The notes: a model not told the origin generated them from the sequence alone. A stretch of 64,000 nucleotides of DNA from Azotobacter salinestris (GCF_009363155.1 NZ_CP045302.1:1797001-1861000), one strand, 5' to 3'. Counted from the first letter of the stretch, positions 37,091-45,948 are shown. Numbers and translations: made by a program.

Positions 37091-39903
37091 GTCTGCCCGC
37101 TTCCTTTATGAGCGCCGTCGAACGCCTGATTCCCCGCGAGCGGCGCTTCGACGATCCGCTGTCGACGCTGGCCTTCGGCACCGACGCCAGCTTCTACCGG
37201 CTGATTCCCAAGCTGGTGCTGCGCGTCGAGACCGAGGCCGAAGTGGTCAAGCTGCTGCGCCTGGCCTCTACCTCCCGCGTGCCGGTGACCTTCCGCGCCG
37301 CCGGCACCAGCCTCTCCGGCCAGTCGGTGACCGACTCGGTGCTGATCGTCCTCGGCGAGCAGTGGAACGGCCGCGACATCCGCAACGGCGGCGCGCAGAT
37401 CCGCCTGCAGCCCGGCGTCATCGGCGCCCACGCCAACGCCGTGCTGGCTCCGCTGGGACGCAAGATCGGCCCGGACCCGGCGTCGATCAACGCGGCGAAG
37501 ATCGGCGGCATCGTCGCCAACAACTCCAGCGGCATGTGCTGCGGCACCGCGCAGAACAGCTACCACACCCTCGCCGCCCTGCGTCTGGTGCTGGCCGATG
37601 GTACCGTGCTGGACACCGAGGACCCGCTCAGCGTGGCGAGCTTCCAGGCCAGCCACGGCGAGCTGCTCGAGCAGCTCGCCGAACTGGGCCGGCAGACCCG
37701 CGCCGACGAGACGCTGGCGGCGAAGATCCGCCACAAGTACCGGCTGAAGAACACCACCGGCCTGTCGCTCAACGCCCTGGTCGACTACGACCAGCCGCTG
37801 GACATCCTCACCCACCTGATGGTCGGCTCCGAGGGCACCCTGGGCTTCATCAGCGCGGTGACCTACCACACGGTGCCCGAGCACCCGCACAAGGCCAGCG
37901 CGCTGATCGTCTTCCCCGACGTGGAGACCTGCTGCAACGCCGTGCCGGTGCTCAAGCAGCAGCCGGTCTCGGCGGTGGAACTGCTCGACCGGCGCAGCCT
38001 GCGCTCGGTGCAGGACAAGCCGGGCATGCCGGAGTGGGTCAAGGCACTTTCCGCCGGTGCCTGCGCCCTGCTGATCGAAACCCGCGCCTCCGGCCTCTCG
38101 CTGCTGGAGGAGCAGATCGAGCGGATCACGGCGTCCATCGCCGGCTTCCCGGTGGAGAAGCAGGTCGACTTCAGCAGCGACCCGGCCGTCTACAACCAGC
38201 TGTGGAAGATCCGCAAGGACACCTTCCCGGCGGTCGGCGCGGTGCGCCAGACCGGCACCACGGTGATCATCGAGGACGTCACCTTCCCGATCGAACGCCT
38301 GGCCGAAGGCGTTAACCGGCTGATCCAGCTGCTGGAGAAGCACCGCTACGACGAGGCGATCCTGTTCGGCCACGCCCTGGAGGGCAACCTGCACTTCGTC
38401 TTCACCCAGGGCTTCGACGAGCCGGCCCAGGTCGCCCGCTACGAGGCCTTCATGCAGGAGGTCGCGCAGCTGGTGGCGGTGGAGTTCGGCGGCTCGCTGA
38501 AGGCCGAGCATGGCACCGGGCGCAACATGGCGCCCTTCGTCGAGCTGGAATGGGGCCAGGATGCCTACCAGCTGATGTGGAGAATCAAGCGCCTGCTCGA
38601 TCCCCAGGGCATCCTCAACCCCGACGTGGTGCTCTCGGAAGATCCCGAGATCCACCTGAAGAACCTCAAGCCGCTGCCGGCCGCCGACGAGATCGTCGAC
38701 AAGTGTATCGAGTGCGGCTTCTGCGAGCCGGTCTGCCCGTCCCGCGGCCTGACCCTGACGCCGCGCCAGCGCATCGTCATGTGGCGCGACATCCAGGCCA
38801 GACGGCGCAACGGCACGGCCAGCGACACTCTGGAGAAGGCCTACCGCTACCAGGGCATCGACACCTGCGCGGCCACCGGCCTGTGCGCCCAGCGCTGCCC
38901 GGTGGGGATCAACACCGGCGACCTGGTGCGCAAGCTGCGCGGTCTGGACGCCGGCCGCAACGGCACCGCCGACTGGCTGGCAGAACACTTCGCCGCTGCC
39001 GTGCGCGCCTCTCGCCTGGTGCTGGTCGCCGCCGACGGCGCGCGCCGCCTGCTCGGCGCGCCGCGCCTGGCGAAGTTCAGCAGCGCCCTGTCCCGAATCA
39101 GCGGCGGGCACCTGCCGCAGTGGACGCCGGCCATGCCGCAACCGGTGCGACTGAAGCGGCCTGCCGCAGCGCAGCCCGACGAGCGGCCACGGGTGGTCTA
39201 CCTCGCCGCCTGCGTATCGCGCGCCATGGGGCCGGCCGGCGACGACAAGGAGCAGGTGCCGCTGATCGACAAGACCCGTGCCCTGCTGGAGAAGGCCGGC
39301 TACCAGGTAGTCTTCCCGGAAGGGCTGGACAAGCTCTGCTGCGGCCAGCCGTTCGCCTCCAAGGGCTATGCCGGACAGGCCGAGCGCAAGCGCCGGGAAA
39401 CCCTCGACGCCCTGCTCGAGGCCAGTCGCGGCGGGCTCGATCCGATCTACTGCGACACCAGCCCCTGCACCCTGCGCCTGGTCAAGGAGCAGCCCGATCC
39501 GCGCCTGCAGATCTTCGATCCGGTGAGATTCATCCGCACCTTCCTGCTCGAGCGGCTGGACTTCGAGCCGCAGGAGGCGCCGGTCGCCGTGCACGTCACC
39601 TGCAGCACCCAGCACCTGGGCGAAGCCGAGGCGCTGATCGACATCGCCCGGCGCTGCGCCAGGGAAGTGGTGGTTCCGGAGGGCATCCACTGCTGCGGTT
39701 TCGCCGGCGACAAGGGCTTCACCACCCCCGAGCTGAACGCCAACGCCCTGCGCAGCCTGAAGGACGCAGTGCAGTACTGCGAGGAGGGCATCTCCACCAG
39801 CCGCACCTGCGAGATCGGCCTCAGCCGGTACAGCGGGCTGGACTACCACGGACTGGTCTACCTGGTCGACCGGGTCAGCCGCGCCAAGGGCCGCCCGGCC
39901 TGA
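37087..39903 (+). CDS. dld: FAD- and Fe-S-dependent D-lactate dehydrogenase (Dld-II type)
   Basis: 938 residues. An FAD-binding domain (PCMH, about 30-260, RAAGTSLSGQSVTDSVL and GGIVANNSSGMCCG) and oxidase C-terminal domain (about 260-530, with KAEHGTGRNMAPF) are fused to a ferredoxin region (CIECGFCEPVCP from Cys540 and CAATGLCAQRCPV from about 594) and a C-terminal CCG domain (KLCCGQPF, HCCGFAGDKG). It matches the respiratory D-lactate dehydrogenases of Shewanella and Pseudomonas. With LutABC it lets cells use both isomers brought in by LldP. Confidence 0.94.
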   Translation: MSLPASFMSAVERLIPRERRFDDPLSTLAFGTDASFYRLIPKLVLRVETEAEVVKLLRLASTSRVPVTFRAAGTSLSGQSVTDSVLIVLGEQWNGRDIRNGGAQIRLQPGVIGAHANAVLAPLGRKIGPDPASINAAKIGGIVANNSSGMCCGTAQNSYHTLAALRLVLADGTVLDTEDPLSVASFQASHGELLEQLAELGRQTRADETLAAKIRHKYRLKNTTGLSLNALVDYDQPLDILTHLMVGSEGTLGFISAVTYHTVPEHPHKASALIVFPDVETCCNAVPVLKQQPVSAVELLDRRSLRSVQDKPGMPEWVKALSAGACALLIETRASGLSLLEEQIERITASIAGFPVEKQVDFSSDPAVYNQLWKIRKDTFPAVGAVRQTGTTVIIEDVTFPIERLAEGVNRLIQLLEKHRYDEAILFGHALEGNLHFVFTQGFDEPAQVARYEAFMQEVAQLVAVEFGGSLKAEHGTGRNMAPFVELEWGQDAYQLMWRIKRLLDPQGILNPDVVLSEDPEIHLKNLKPLPAADEIVDKCIECGFCEPVCPSRGLTLTPRQRIVMWRDIQARRRNGTASDTLEKAYRYQGIDTCAATGLCAQRCPVGINTGDLVRKLRGLDAGRNGTADWLAEHFAAAVRASRLVLVAADGARRLLGAPRLAKFSSALSRISGGHLPQWTPAMPQPVRLKRPAAAQPDERPRVVYLAACVSRAMGPAGDDKEQVPLIDKTRALLEKAGYQVVFPEGLDKLCCGQPFASKGYAGQAERKRRETLDALLEASRGGLDPIYCDTSPCTLRLVKEQPDPRLQIFDPVRFIRTFLLERLDFEPQEAPVAVHVTCSTQHLGEAEALIDIARRCAREVVVPEGIHCCGFAGDKGFTTPELNANALRSLKDAVQYCEEGISTSRTCEIGLSRYSGLDYHGLVYLVDRVSRAKGRPA

Positions 39904-39942
39904 TCCCTTCGGGGCAGGGACGCCCCACCCGTCAGTCACGCT

Positions 39943-42477
39943 TCAGGAATCGTCCTCGACCCACTCGACCTGTCCGGCCGACGGGCCGTTGCCGAATGCC
40001 GCCTGCTGCTCCTCGGGCGAGGCCGCTCCCGGCAGATCGATCCAGAAACAGCAGCCCTGGCCGAGCTCGCTGTGAAAGCCGAGGCTGCCGTTCATCATGC
40101 CGGCCAGCTCATAACACAGCACCAGACCGATGCCGGAGCCGGGAATGTTCGAGCTTTCCCGCCCCAGGCGCTGGAAGGGCTGGAACAGCTGCTTCTGCTG
40201 GTCGGCATCGAGCCCCGGCCCTGTGTCCTTGACCCAGAGACGCACGCAGTCCGGACGTACCTCGTGGCCGAGCGTGACGGTGCCCTGCGGGCGGTTGTAC
40301 TTGATCGCATTGGACAAAAGGTTCAGCAGGATCTGCCGCAGGCGACGGGAGTCGGCCTGCACGTAGAGGGGCAGGCGCCCGGACACGAGCGTCAACTGCA
40401 GTCGAAGGTCGCGGGCCTGCGGCTGAACCAGCTCCACACAGCTGGCCAGCATGGCCCCCACCTCGACCGGCCGGATCTGCAGATGCTGACGGCGCCCCTC
40501 GAGCGTGGAGAGGTCGAGAATGTCATCCACCAGTGCGGTGAGATGCCGGCTGGCCTTGACGATTTCCCGCGCATACTCGCCAACCGGCTGCGTCTCGGAC
40601 TTGCCCTCCACTTCCAGCTCGATCAGTTGGGCGAAGCCCTGCACCGCATTGAGCGGGGTACGCAGCTCGTGGCTCATGCTGGACAGGAAGCGGCTCTTCG
40701 CCCGGCTGGCGTCCTGGGCTTCCAGGGTGGCGCGACGCAGATCCTCCTCCACCGCCTTCAGCCGAGAGATATCCACATGGGTGCCCGCCGAGTGCAGCAC
40801 CCGGCCATTGGCATCCCATTCCAGGGCCTGGCCGCGGGACAACAGCCAGACGTACTGGCCGGCACGGTCGATACAGCGGTACTCCACCTCGTAGACGCCG
40901 TCGGCGCCGCTGAAGAAGCTCTCGCGCCGCAGCTTGAGACGCTCCATGTCGTCCGGATGGACGAGCCGGTTGAATTCCTCGATGGTCACGCATTCGGAGT
41001 CCAGGGCGAAACGCCGGGCGAAGCGGCTGCTCACCCGGATCAGGCTCTTTTCCGCGACGATTTCCCAAAGACTCTCGGTGGTGTTCTCCATCACCACCTC
41101 CAGCAGGCGCTGGGCCCTGGAGCGCTCGGCCTCGCTGGCCTGCAATTGGCGGTCGCTGCTGCGTACCGCATCGGCCATCGCATTCAGCTCCTCGATCCGG
41201 CTGGCCCGCAGCGGCGAGAGCTGCACGGTTCCCGGCTGCCACTCGCTCTGGCCCAGATGCCGAAGCATGTCGACGATACCGCTGATCGGCAGCTCCAGCT
41301 CGCGGCTCAGACGCCGCAAGCGTCGCCACCAGAGCATCAGTAACAGCACATGGAACAGCAGCAGACCGGCGATCAGCAGATAACCCATCTTCTGGTAGTG
41401 GGCAGCCAGGGCACGGGTCGGCTGGAGAATCCGGTCCTTGTCCGCGACCAGCAGCAGACGCCAGCCGGTCTGGGAAATCCCCTGCCAGGCCAGCAGATGC
41501 TCGCGGCCATCGAACACCGCCGTCTGCACCTCCCCTTCGGCTCCGACCGCCGGCAGCAGATGTTTCACCTCGCGCAGATACCGCGGCGCATTGACAATGG
41601 AGTCGCCCGGGCTCCTGTGCTGACCCGGCAAGAGCATGACGTTGCCGCCCGCGTCGATCAGCACGGCATGGCCCTGCCAGGGCACGCCCAGCTCGCCGAT
41701 GTCGGCGAGCAGGCGCTCGAGATCGATCTCCAGGCCGACCACCCCCTCCAGGAAATCGCCGTGGTAGACCGGGGCGAGCGTCGACATGCGCCAGCGCCCG
41801 TTCGCGTCGGGATAGGGATCGGTCCACACCGGCTCGCGCCCCGGGTTGTGGGCCTGGTCGGCCCGGGAATAGAAGCCGTACGCGGGAGACGGCCTGCCGG
41901 CAAGATCCCGCTGCAGTACGTCGAAGAACGGATAACTGCGGATATAGCCGTCCCAACTGCGGAAATGGACGGCAACCACCAGGGGGCCGGCCTCCTCGAT
42001 CGAACGCATCAGGAAGTCGAGGTGCGATAGACGCAGGGCCTTGGCATGATCCTGCCGTTCCGGTGGCGTGTCCTTCACATAGAAGGAGACGGCGCGGCCA
42101 TCGCCGCTGCGGCTGTAGAACAGTCCGTCCGGACCGACCACGTGCCTGGCCCGCTCCACGGCATCCGGCCGGAAGCTCCGCTCCTGCAGGGCATGGGCGA
42201 CGGCACCGCGGAAAATCCGAGTCTGCTTCTCTATACTTTGCAGATCCCAGCCGATGATCTCTGCCTCGCGCCGCACGGTACCAGCCAGGCTCTGCTGCGC
42301 CCGCTCCTCGAGATGTGCGAGCTGCGCATCGCGCATCGCCGCGTTGCTCAGTAAATAGGCTCCGATCAGCACGAGTTCCACCAGGAACAACGGAATCAGG
42401 GCGCACTGCATGAAGACGCGCCAGATCCACTGGCGCAGGGAATATCGCATTGCCCGGGGCATAGAAGGTCTCGTCAC
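39943..42477 (-). CDS. Orphan membrane sensor histidine kinase (dCache-PAS-HisKA-HATPase)
   Basis: 844 residues. A membrane helix (about 18-42), a large periplasmic dCache-like sensor region (about 45-350), a second helix (365-384), a linker, a PAS domain (about 455-575), HisKA with FLSSMSHELRTPLN (phospho-acceptor His603), and HATPase with N-box NLLSNAIKYN (Asn723), DTGPGLDAD, and GSGIGLVL. It has no receiver domain, and no response regulator lies in the window. It converges on the lactate operon. dCache domains often bind small carboxylates or amino acids, so lactate sensing is possible but unproven. Confidence 0.9.
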   Translation of the reverse strand: MTRPSMPRAMRYSLRQWIWRVFMQCALIPLFLVELVLIGAYLLSNAAMRDAQLAHLEERAQQSLAGTVRREAEIIGWDLQSIEKQTRIFRGAVAHALQERSFRPDAVERARHVVGPDGLFYSRSGDGRAVSFYVKDTPPERQDHAKALRLSHLDFLMRSIEEAGPLVVAVHFRSWDGYIRSYPFFDVLQRDLAGRPSPAYGFYSRADQAHNPGREPVWTDPYPDANGRWRMSTLAPVYHGDFLEGVVGLEIDLERLLADIGELGVPWQGHAVLIDAGGNVMLLPGQHRSPGDSIVNAPRYLREVKHLLPAVGAEGEVQTAVFDGREHLLAWQGISQTGWRLLLVADKDRILQPTRALAAHYQKMGYLLIAGLLLFHVLLLMLWWRRLRRLSRELELPISGIVDMLRHLGQSEWQPGTVQLSPLRASRIEELNAMADAVRSSDRQLQASEAERSRAQRLLEVVMENTTESLWEIVAEKSLIRVSSRFARRFALDSECVTIEEFNRLVHPDDMERLKLRRESFFSGADGVYEVEYRCIDRAGQYVWLLSRGQALEWDANGRVLHSAGTHVDISRLKAVEEDLRRATLEAQDASRAKSRFLSSMSHELRTPLNAVQGFAQLIELEVEGKSETQPVGEYAREIVKASRHLTALVDDILDLSTLEGRRQHLQIRPVEVGAMLASCVELVQPQARDLRLQLTLVSGRLPLYVQADSRRLRQILLNLLSNAIKYNRPQGTVTLGHEVRPDCVRLWVKDTGPGLDADQQKQLFQPFQRLGRESSNIPGSGIGLVLCYELAGMMNGSLGFHSELGQGCCFWIDLPGAASPEEQQAAFGNGPSAGQVEWVEDDS

Positions 42478-42556
42478 CCAGTGACGTCAGAAAGACCATC
42501 ATATAGCAGCCCACTGGCGATTTTTGCCAGCCTCGACAGTCGACGTGCCGAGCTAT

Positions 42557-42586
42557 TTGCCGTAAACTTGACTTACCACCTAAGGT
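42557..42586 (+). promoter_or_regulatory. Possible promoter of ssrA
   Basis: TTGCCG, 18-bp spacer, TAAGGT, ending 4 bp before the first G of the mature tmRNA. A mature 5' end is made by RNase P, so the true start need not coincide. The match is modest. Confidence 0.35.
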
Positions 42587-42589
42587 TTT

Positions 42590-42968
42590 GGGGCCGATTA
42601 GGATTCGACGCCGGTAACGAAACTTGAGGGGCATGCCGAGTTGGTAACAGAACTCGTAAATCCACTGTTGCAAACCTATAGTTGCCAACGATGACAACTT
42701 CGAAGGGTACGCGCTAGCCGCCTAACCTTCATCTGGTCGCTTCGGCGCCAGCGATCATCAGGGGATGCCTGTAAACCCGAAGTGATCGTCAGACAGAACA
42801 GGATCGCCGCCAAGTTCGCTGTAGACGTAACGGCTAAAACCCATACAGCTCGCTCCAAGCACCCTGCCACTCGGGCGGCGCGGAGTTAACTCAGTAGAGC
42901 TGGCTAAGCATGTAGAACCGATAGCGGAGAGCTGGCGGACGGGGGTTCAAATCCCCCCGGCTCCACCA
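42590..42968 (+). ncRNA. ssrA: tmRNA (transfer-messenger RNA)
   Basis: 379 nt. The 5' part GGGGCCGATTAGGATTCGAC and the 3' part ending GGTTCAAATCCCCCCGG-CTCCACCA form the tRNA-like domain, with encoded CCA. The tag reading frame starts at the resume codon GCC (42684) and reads ANDDNFEGYALAA then TAA (42723-42725). Its ALAA end is the ClpXP degron. At 13 residues the tag is longer than the 10-residue ANDENYALAA of E. coli. An intrinsic terminator follows. tmRNA 3' ends are common integration sites, and the DNA beyond is poorly conserved. Confidence 0.97.
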
Positions 42969-42981
42969 GATACAAGCACAG

Positions 42982-43004
42982 AGCCCCGTTTTACGGGGCT
43001 TTTT
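42982..43004 (+). terminator. Intrinsic terminator of ssrA
   Basis: AGCCCCGT..ACGGGGCT stem with a TT(T) loop, followed by TTTT, 13 nt after the CCA end. Confidence 0.85.
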
Positions 43005-43264
43005 GCTGTCCATACCTGCTATTTTCGGCAAATGCGACACCGAGCGGTCCCACGCGCATGGGACACCACTGCAGGCGTTCGGCGCTCCCCCTCCTGCCTC
43101 TTTCTCCCTATCACGCACCGTACGAAAGCGCCAACGCTGGATGCCCATCCTTGCCGACCGCCGTTTGGCTCCGCCGGGAACAGACCTCTAGCCTTGATTG
43201 CTTGGGGCGTTTTCGGGCCCCTTGTTCCCCTTGCATGCCGATTCGCTGTTCTGGAGGGGTGTCC

Positions 43265-43495
43265 ATGAATGTATTCGCAATCAGCCGACGGGCCAAGGAC
43301 GAAGGCATCGCCCTGGCCCTGAGAGACGACTGCCTGCATGTGCAGGCAGGCCACCTGCCAGCCCTTGATCTGCTGGCCGGGTCGAGGACGGACAAGGCAA
43401 CGAGCCTCGAGATCCCGGGCACTGCCGAGGATCGTCGCCGGTATGGCGCCCGGATGGCTCCTGGTCGATGGCTCATTCCTATCAGCCCTCCGTAA
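43265..43495 (+). CDS. Small unknown protein, possible TubC-N-like domain
   Basis: 76 residues from ATG 43265, preceded by GGAGGGG at 6-7 nt, a strong ribosome site. I do not recognise it with certainty. The pattern MNVFAISRRAKDEGIALAL, DDCLHVQ... and then a helix containing DLLAGSRTDKATSLEIP resembles the small TubC-N docking-like domains (often MN..xLL..L...G..L...gd.L.v) found in phage/ICE primases and NRPS docking. The C-terminal 25 residues are basic and look disordered. It lies in the non-conserved stretch after tmRNA, so it may be left from an integrated element. Confidence 0.45.
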   Translation: MNVFAISRRAKDEGIALALRDDCLHVQAGHLPALDLLAGSRTDKATSLEIPGTAEDRRRYGARMAPGRWLIPISPP

Positions 43496-43633
43496 GCCGC
43501 AATCCAGCCTTGACCATTGCTCGCTGGCGGTGAGGCGATGTCGATATCGCCGACCGGACATTACGGGAAAACAGAAAGGGCTACAGATTCAATTCCCTGA
43601 TCGCTTGCCGAGGACCGGGGATGGGAGCGGAAC

Positions 43634-43966
43634 ATGGAAAACAATCACGACGGCCTGACCGGCCTGCTGGCTCACTACGGCGGGGTCCATGAAGAAATCA
43701 AACGAACAGCCGCGGAGTTTGCCGCGGAAATCGATCAACGCCACCGTCTCATCGACCTGGCGGACCAGCTCGAGCAGGAGTTCGGCCCAGCCCTCCTGAC
43801 ACGCGAGGAACTACTCGCGTGGCTGGCTGAGCAGGTCGAGGCGATCAAGGCAGCCGGCGTCACGGATGGCAACTCGGCGACCGAGATGATCGACAACGCC
43901 TATCTGGAACTGCTGATCGATGATGCCTACCTGGGACCGATGCTTGGATGGCCTTCGATCCATTGA
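43634..43966 (+). CDS. Unknown acidic helical protein
   Basis: 110 residues from ATG 43634 with GGGAG about 6 nt upstream. It is acidic, Ala/Glu/Leu-rich and almost wholly helical by pattern (EEIKRTAAEFAAEIDQRHRL, LADQLEQEFGPALLTREELLAWL). No signal, membrane helix or cysteine is seen, and no family is recognised. It follows the 76-residue gene by 138 bp on the same strand and is followed by an 11-bp inverted repeat. Third-position G/C is like that of native genes, supporting real coding. Confidence 0.5.
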   Translation: MENNHDGLTGLLAHYGGVHEEIKRTAAEFAAEIDQRHRLIDLADQLEQEFGPALLTREELLAWLAEQVEAIKAAGVTDGNSATEMIDNAYLELLIDDAYLGPMLGWPSIH

Positions 43967-43982
43967 TGACAGACGCGAGGCC

Positions 43983-44034
43983 GTTCACGATCTCTCCCAG
44001 ACGCGGCGGGGTGCCCCGGAAAAAGATCGTGAAC
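43983..44034. repeat. 11-bp perfect inverted repeat after the 110-residue gene
   Basis: GTTCACGATCT (43983-43993) and AGATCGTGAAC (44024-44034), 30-nt loop that itself contains GGGGTGCCCC. No T-run. It could be a transcript-end structure or remnant of a mobile element end. Confidence 0.55.
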
Positions 44035-44271
44035 AGCCTCCAGGAGTTCCTGTAGGCGACGCCGATCGACGGCTGTAGCCTGCCAATGGAATGCCCCCGT
44101 GCATGCCAGTCCGGCACGGACCCCGCTGCTCTCCGCCACGGCCTGCTCTCTGCGGGCTTGCCTGTTTCTGACGCCCCCTCTCCCGGATGCATGCCGCTTT
44201 CCGAGAAGCGCCCTCTCCTGCCGGCACCTGCCCCCATGTACTGCCAGCGCCGGACGGGGCAACGCGAAAAC

Positions 44272-44292
44272 AATCGATAAATACGATCGATT
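44272..44292. promoter_or_regulatory. Dyad upstream of pirin gene
   Basis: AATCGAT, 7-bp spacer AAATACG, ATCGATT: a perfect 7-bp dyad, 86 bp before the pirin ATG. The AT-rich geometry fits LysR- or AraC-type sites. Pirin genes are often regulated by a LysR neighbour, but none is present here. Confidence 0.45.
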
Positions 44293-44377
44293 CATCCAGA
44301 AAGCCGCGTTTTTCTTTCACTTCGGCGAAGACTAGCCTTGCTGACAGCAAAGCCCCTTCAACTTTTGGAGAGACTCG

Positions 44378-45067
44378 ATGATCACTCTGCGCCCGGCCGC
44401 CGAACGCGGGCATGCCAGCCTTGGCTGGCTGGACAGCTACCATACCTTTTCCTTCGCCGACTACCACGATCCGCGCCACATGGGAGTCTCGCGGCTGCGG
44501 GTGATCAACGACGACCGCATCGCACCGCGGACCGGCTTCGATGCCCATCCGCATCGCGACATGGAGATCATCACCTACATGCTGGAAGGCACCATCGAGC
44601 ACAAGGACAGCATGGGCAACAACAGCCGGCTGAAAGCCGGGGAGGTGCAGGTGATGAGCGCCGGCAGCGGCATCGTGCACAGCGAGTACAACCCGTCCGC
44701 CAGCGAGCCGCTGCACCTTCTGCAGATCTGGATCCAGCCGCAGGAAAGCCGGGTACCACCGCACTATGCGCAGAAGGACTTTTCCGCCGTGCAGGGGCTC
44801 GGCCTGGTGGTCTCACCGGACGGTCGCGAGGGCTCGCTGCCGATCCATCAGGACGCCTGCCTGTACCTGGCCCGCCTGGACGAGCACCAGCAGGTCAGCC
44901 AGCCGACTCGCGCCGGCCGCACCTACTACCTGCATGTCGCCAGCGGAAACCTGCAGGTCAACGGCGTGCCCCTGGAGGCCGGCGACGGCGCCACGCTGGT
45001 CGGCGAGCCGGCCATCGCTCTGGAAGCCCGAGGGAAAGCCGAGGCACTGCTGTTCGAACTGCCCTGA
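44378..45067 (+). CDS. Pirin family protein (YhhW/quercetinase-like)
   Basis: 229 residues, bicupin. The N-terminal cupin has the full metal set: His57 and His59 in AHPHRDME, His101 and Glu103 in GIVHSEYN, matching human pirin and E. coli YhhW, which has quercetin 2,3-dioxygenase activity. The C-terminal cupin (about 140-229) lacks metal ligands. The in vivo substrate is unknown. GGAGA precedes the ATG. It is a single-gene unit convergent with the lipoprotein gene. Confidence 0.9.
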   Translation: MITLRPAAERGHASLGWLDSYHTFSFADYHDPRHMGVSRLRVINDDRIAPRTGFDAHPHRDMEIITYMLEGTIEHKDSMGNNSRLKAGEVQVMSAGSGIVHSEYNPSASEPLHLLQIWIQPQESRVPPHYAQKDFSAVQGLGLVVSPDGREGSLPIHQDACLYLARLDEHQQVSQPTRAGRTYYLHVASGNLQVNGVPLEAGDGATLVGEPAIALEARGKAEALLFELP

Positions 45068-45076
45068 GCCGCCCGC

Positions 45077-45799
45077 TCAGAAGCGGAATACCTCGACGTT
45101 GTTGCGGGTCGGACTGACGATAGGGATATCCGGCGCCTGCGGCGGTTTTGCCTCCACCTTGGGCGTCGCCACGCGCGTGCTCCTGCGCGATTCCGCCACC
45201 GGGGCCTGTCTCTGCTGCTTGGCCAGCGGCAGGATCGACGTCGCCAGTTGCTCCGCCAGGCGCTGCAACACCACACTCTGTGCCCGCACCTGATCGGCGC
45301 TGGAGCCCAGGTGCGGCTCCTCCAGCCGGATCAGGCGGCTCTCGCCGAGCTGGCCCCGGCGATCCAGCAGGCGCCATTGCGCCTCCAGCACGGCAGGCTG
45401 CTTCGGCCCCGAATCCAGGCGGGTGATGTTCAGCTGAACCTGGACATCCGGCTTGAAGCCGGGCGTGCCCGGCTCGGGAACCAGGCGGTGGCTGTCCAGG
45501 CGCCAGGCCAGATGGCGCAGCAGCAGTTGGTCGATGTCGGCCTTCAGGTCGCCGGCCCAGCGAGCGTCGCGGGCGGAAGTGAAGCTGCCGTCTTCGTGAC
45601 GCTGCACCAGGGCGGCGCCCTGTCTCAGATAGTCGGCCACGGTCACCGGGCCTAGCAGAACGGCCAGACCATTGCGTTCGGGAAGGGAGGGATTACCGCC
45701 GTCCAACCTGTAGAGAGTGGACGTCGGACGCAGGGTGCACGCACCCAGCAGCGACAGGACGCCCAGCAGGACAAGCAAACGAAAGCGCGGAAGATTCAT
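45077..45799 (-). CDS. PqiC/DUF330-like ABC-transport auxiliary lipoprotein
   Basis: 240 residues from ATG 45799 (MNLPRFRLLVLL). Signal peptide with lipobox LLGAC (Cys21). The YRLDGG...LLGPVTVADYLRQGA...RWAGDLKADIDQLL pattern matches the DUF330/PqiC family of outer-membrane lipoproteins that work with MCE (PqiB) proteins in lipid transport; no MCE or ABC genes are near. The C-terminal ~50 residues are a basic linker. This gene lies downstream of parC in Pseudomonas aeruginosa too (from memory). Confidence 0.75.
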   Translation of the reverse strand: MNLPRFRLLVLLGVLSLLGACTLRPTSTLYRLDGGNPSLPERNGLAVLLGPVTVADYLRQGAALVQRHEDGSFTSARDARWAGDLKADIDQLLLRHLAWRLDSHRLVPEPGTPGFKPDVQVQLNITRLDSGPKQPAVLEAQWRLLDRRGQLGESRLIRLEEPHLGSSADQVRAQSVVLQRLAEQLATSILPLAKQQRQAPVAESRRSTRVATPKVEAKPPQAPDIPIVSPTRNNVEVFRF

Positions 45800-45929
45800 C
45801 AATGTTCACCCAGAAGGTTGCCGGCAGGCAGTCCTAGTCCATTACCAAACCCTTGCTCGGCGAGCTGCGCAGGCAGCACGCACCGAGGGGATCAATCGGC
45901 CATGCCCGAGGTGGCCGGATTCCTTGTAC

Positions 45930-45948
45930 CGGGGCGCTCCACGCCCCG
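45930..45948 (-). repeat. GC hairpin in the parC-lipoprotein gap
   Basis: CGGGGCG, loop CTCCA, CGCCCCG, in the 286-bp gap between the parC stop and the lipoprotein gene start. No T-run; the gap holds nothing else I can support. Confidence 0.4.

Larger units (their letters stand above)
43967..44377. other. Gene-poor stretch before the pirin gene
   Basis: No supportable gene in 410 bp. It contains an 11-bp inverted repeat near its left end and an AATCGAT/ATCGATT dyad near its right end, both listed separately. Open frames here are on the minus strand, lack ribosome sites and match nothing known to me. Confidence 0.6.

Noticed and set aside
37036-39939. 967-codon open frame on the minus strand opposite dld
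   Set aside because: Antisense shadow of a high-G+C gene; no ribosome site or known domain.
42891-43148. Minus-strand frame across the 3' end of tmRNA with the WSRGDLNPRPPAL motif
   Set aside because: This motif is the well-known false translation of tRNA-like 3' ends and is not a protein.
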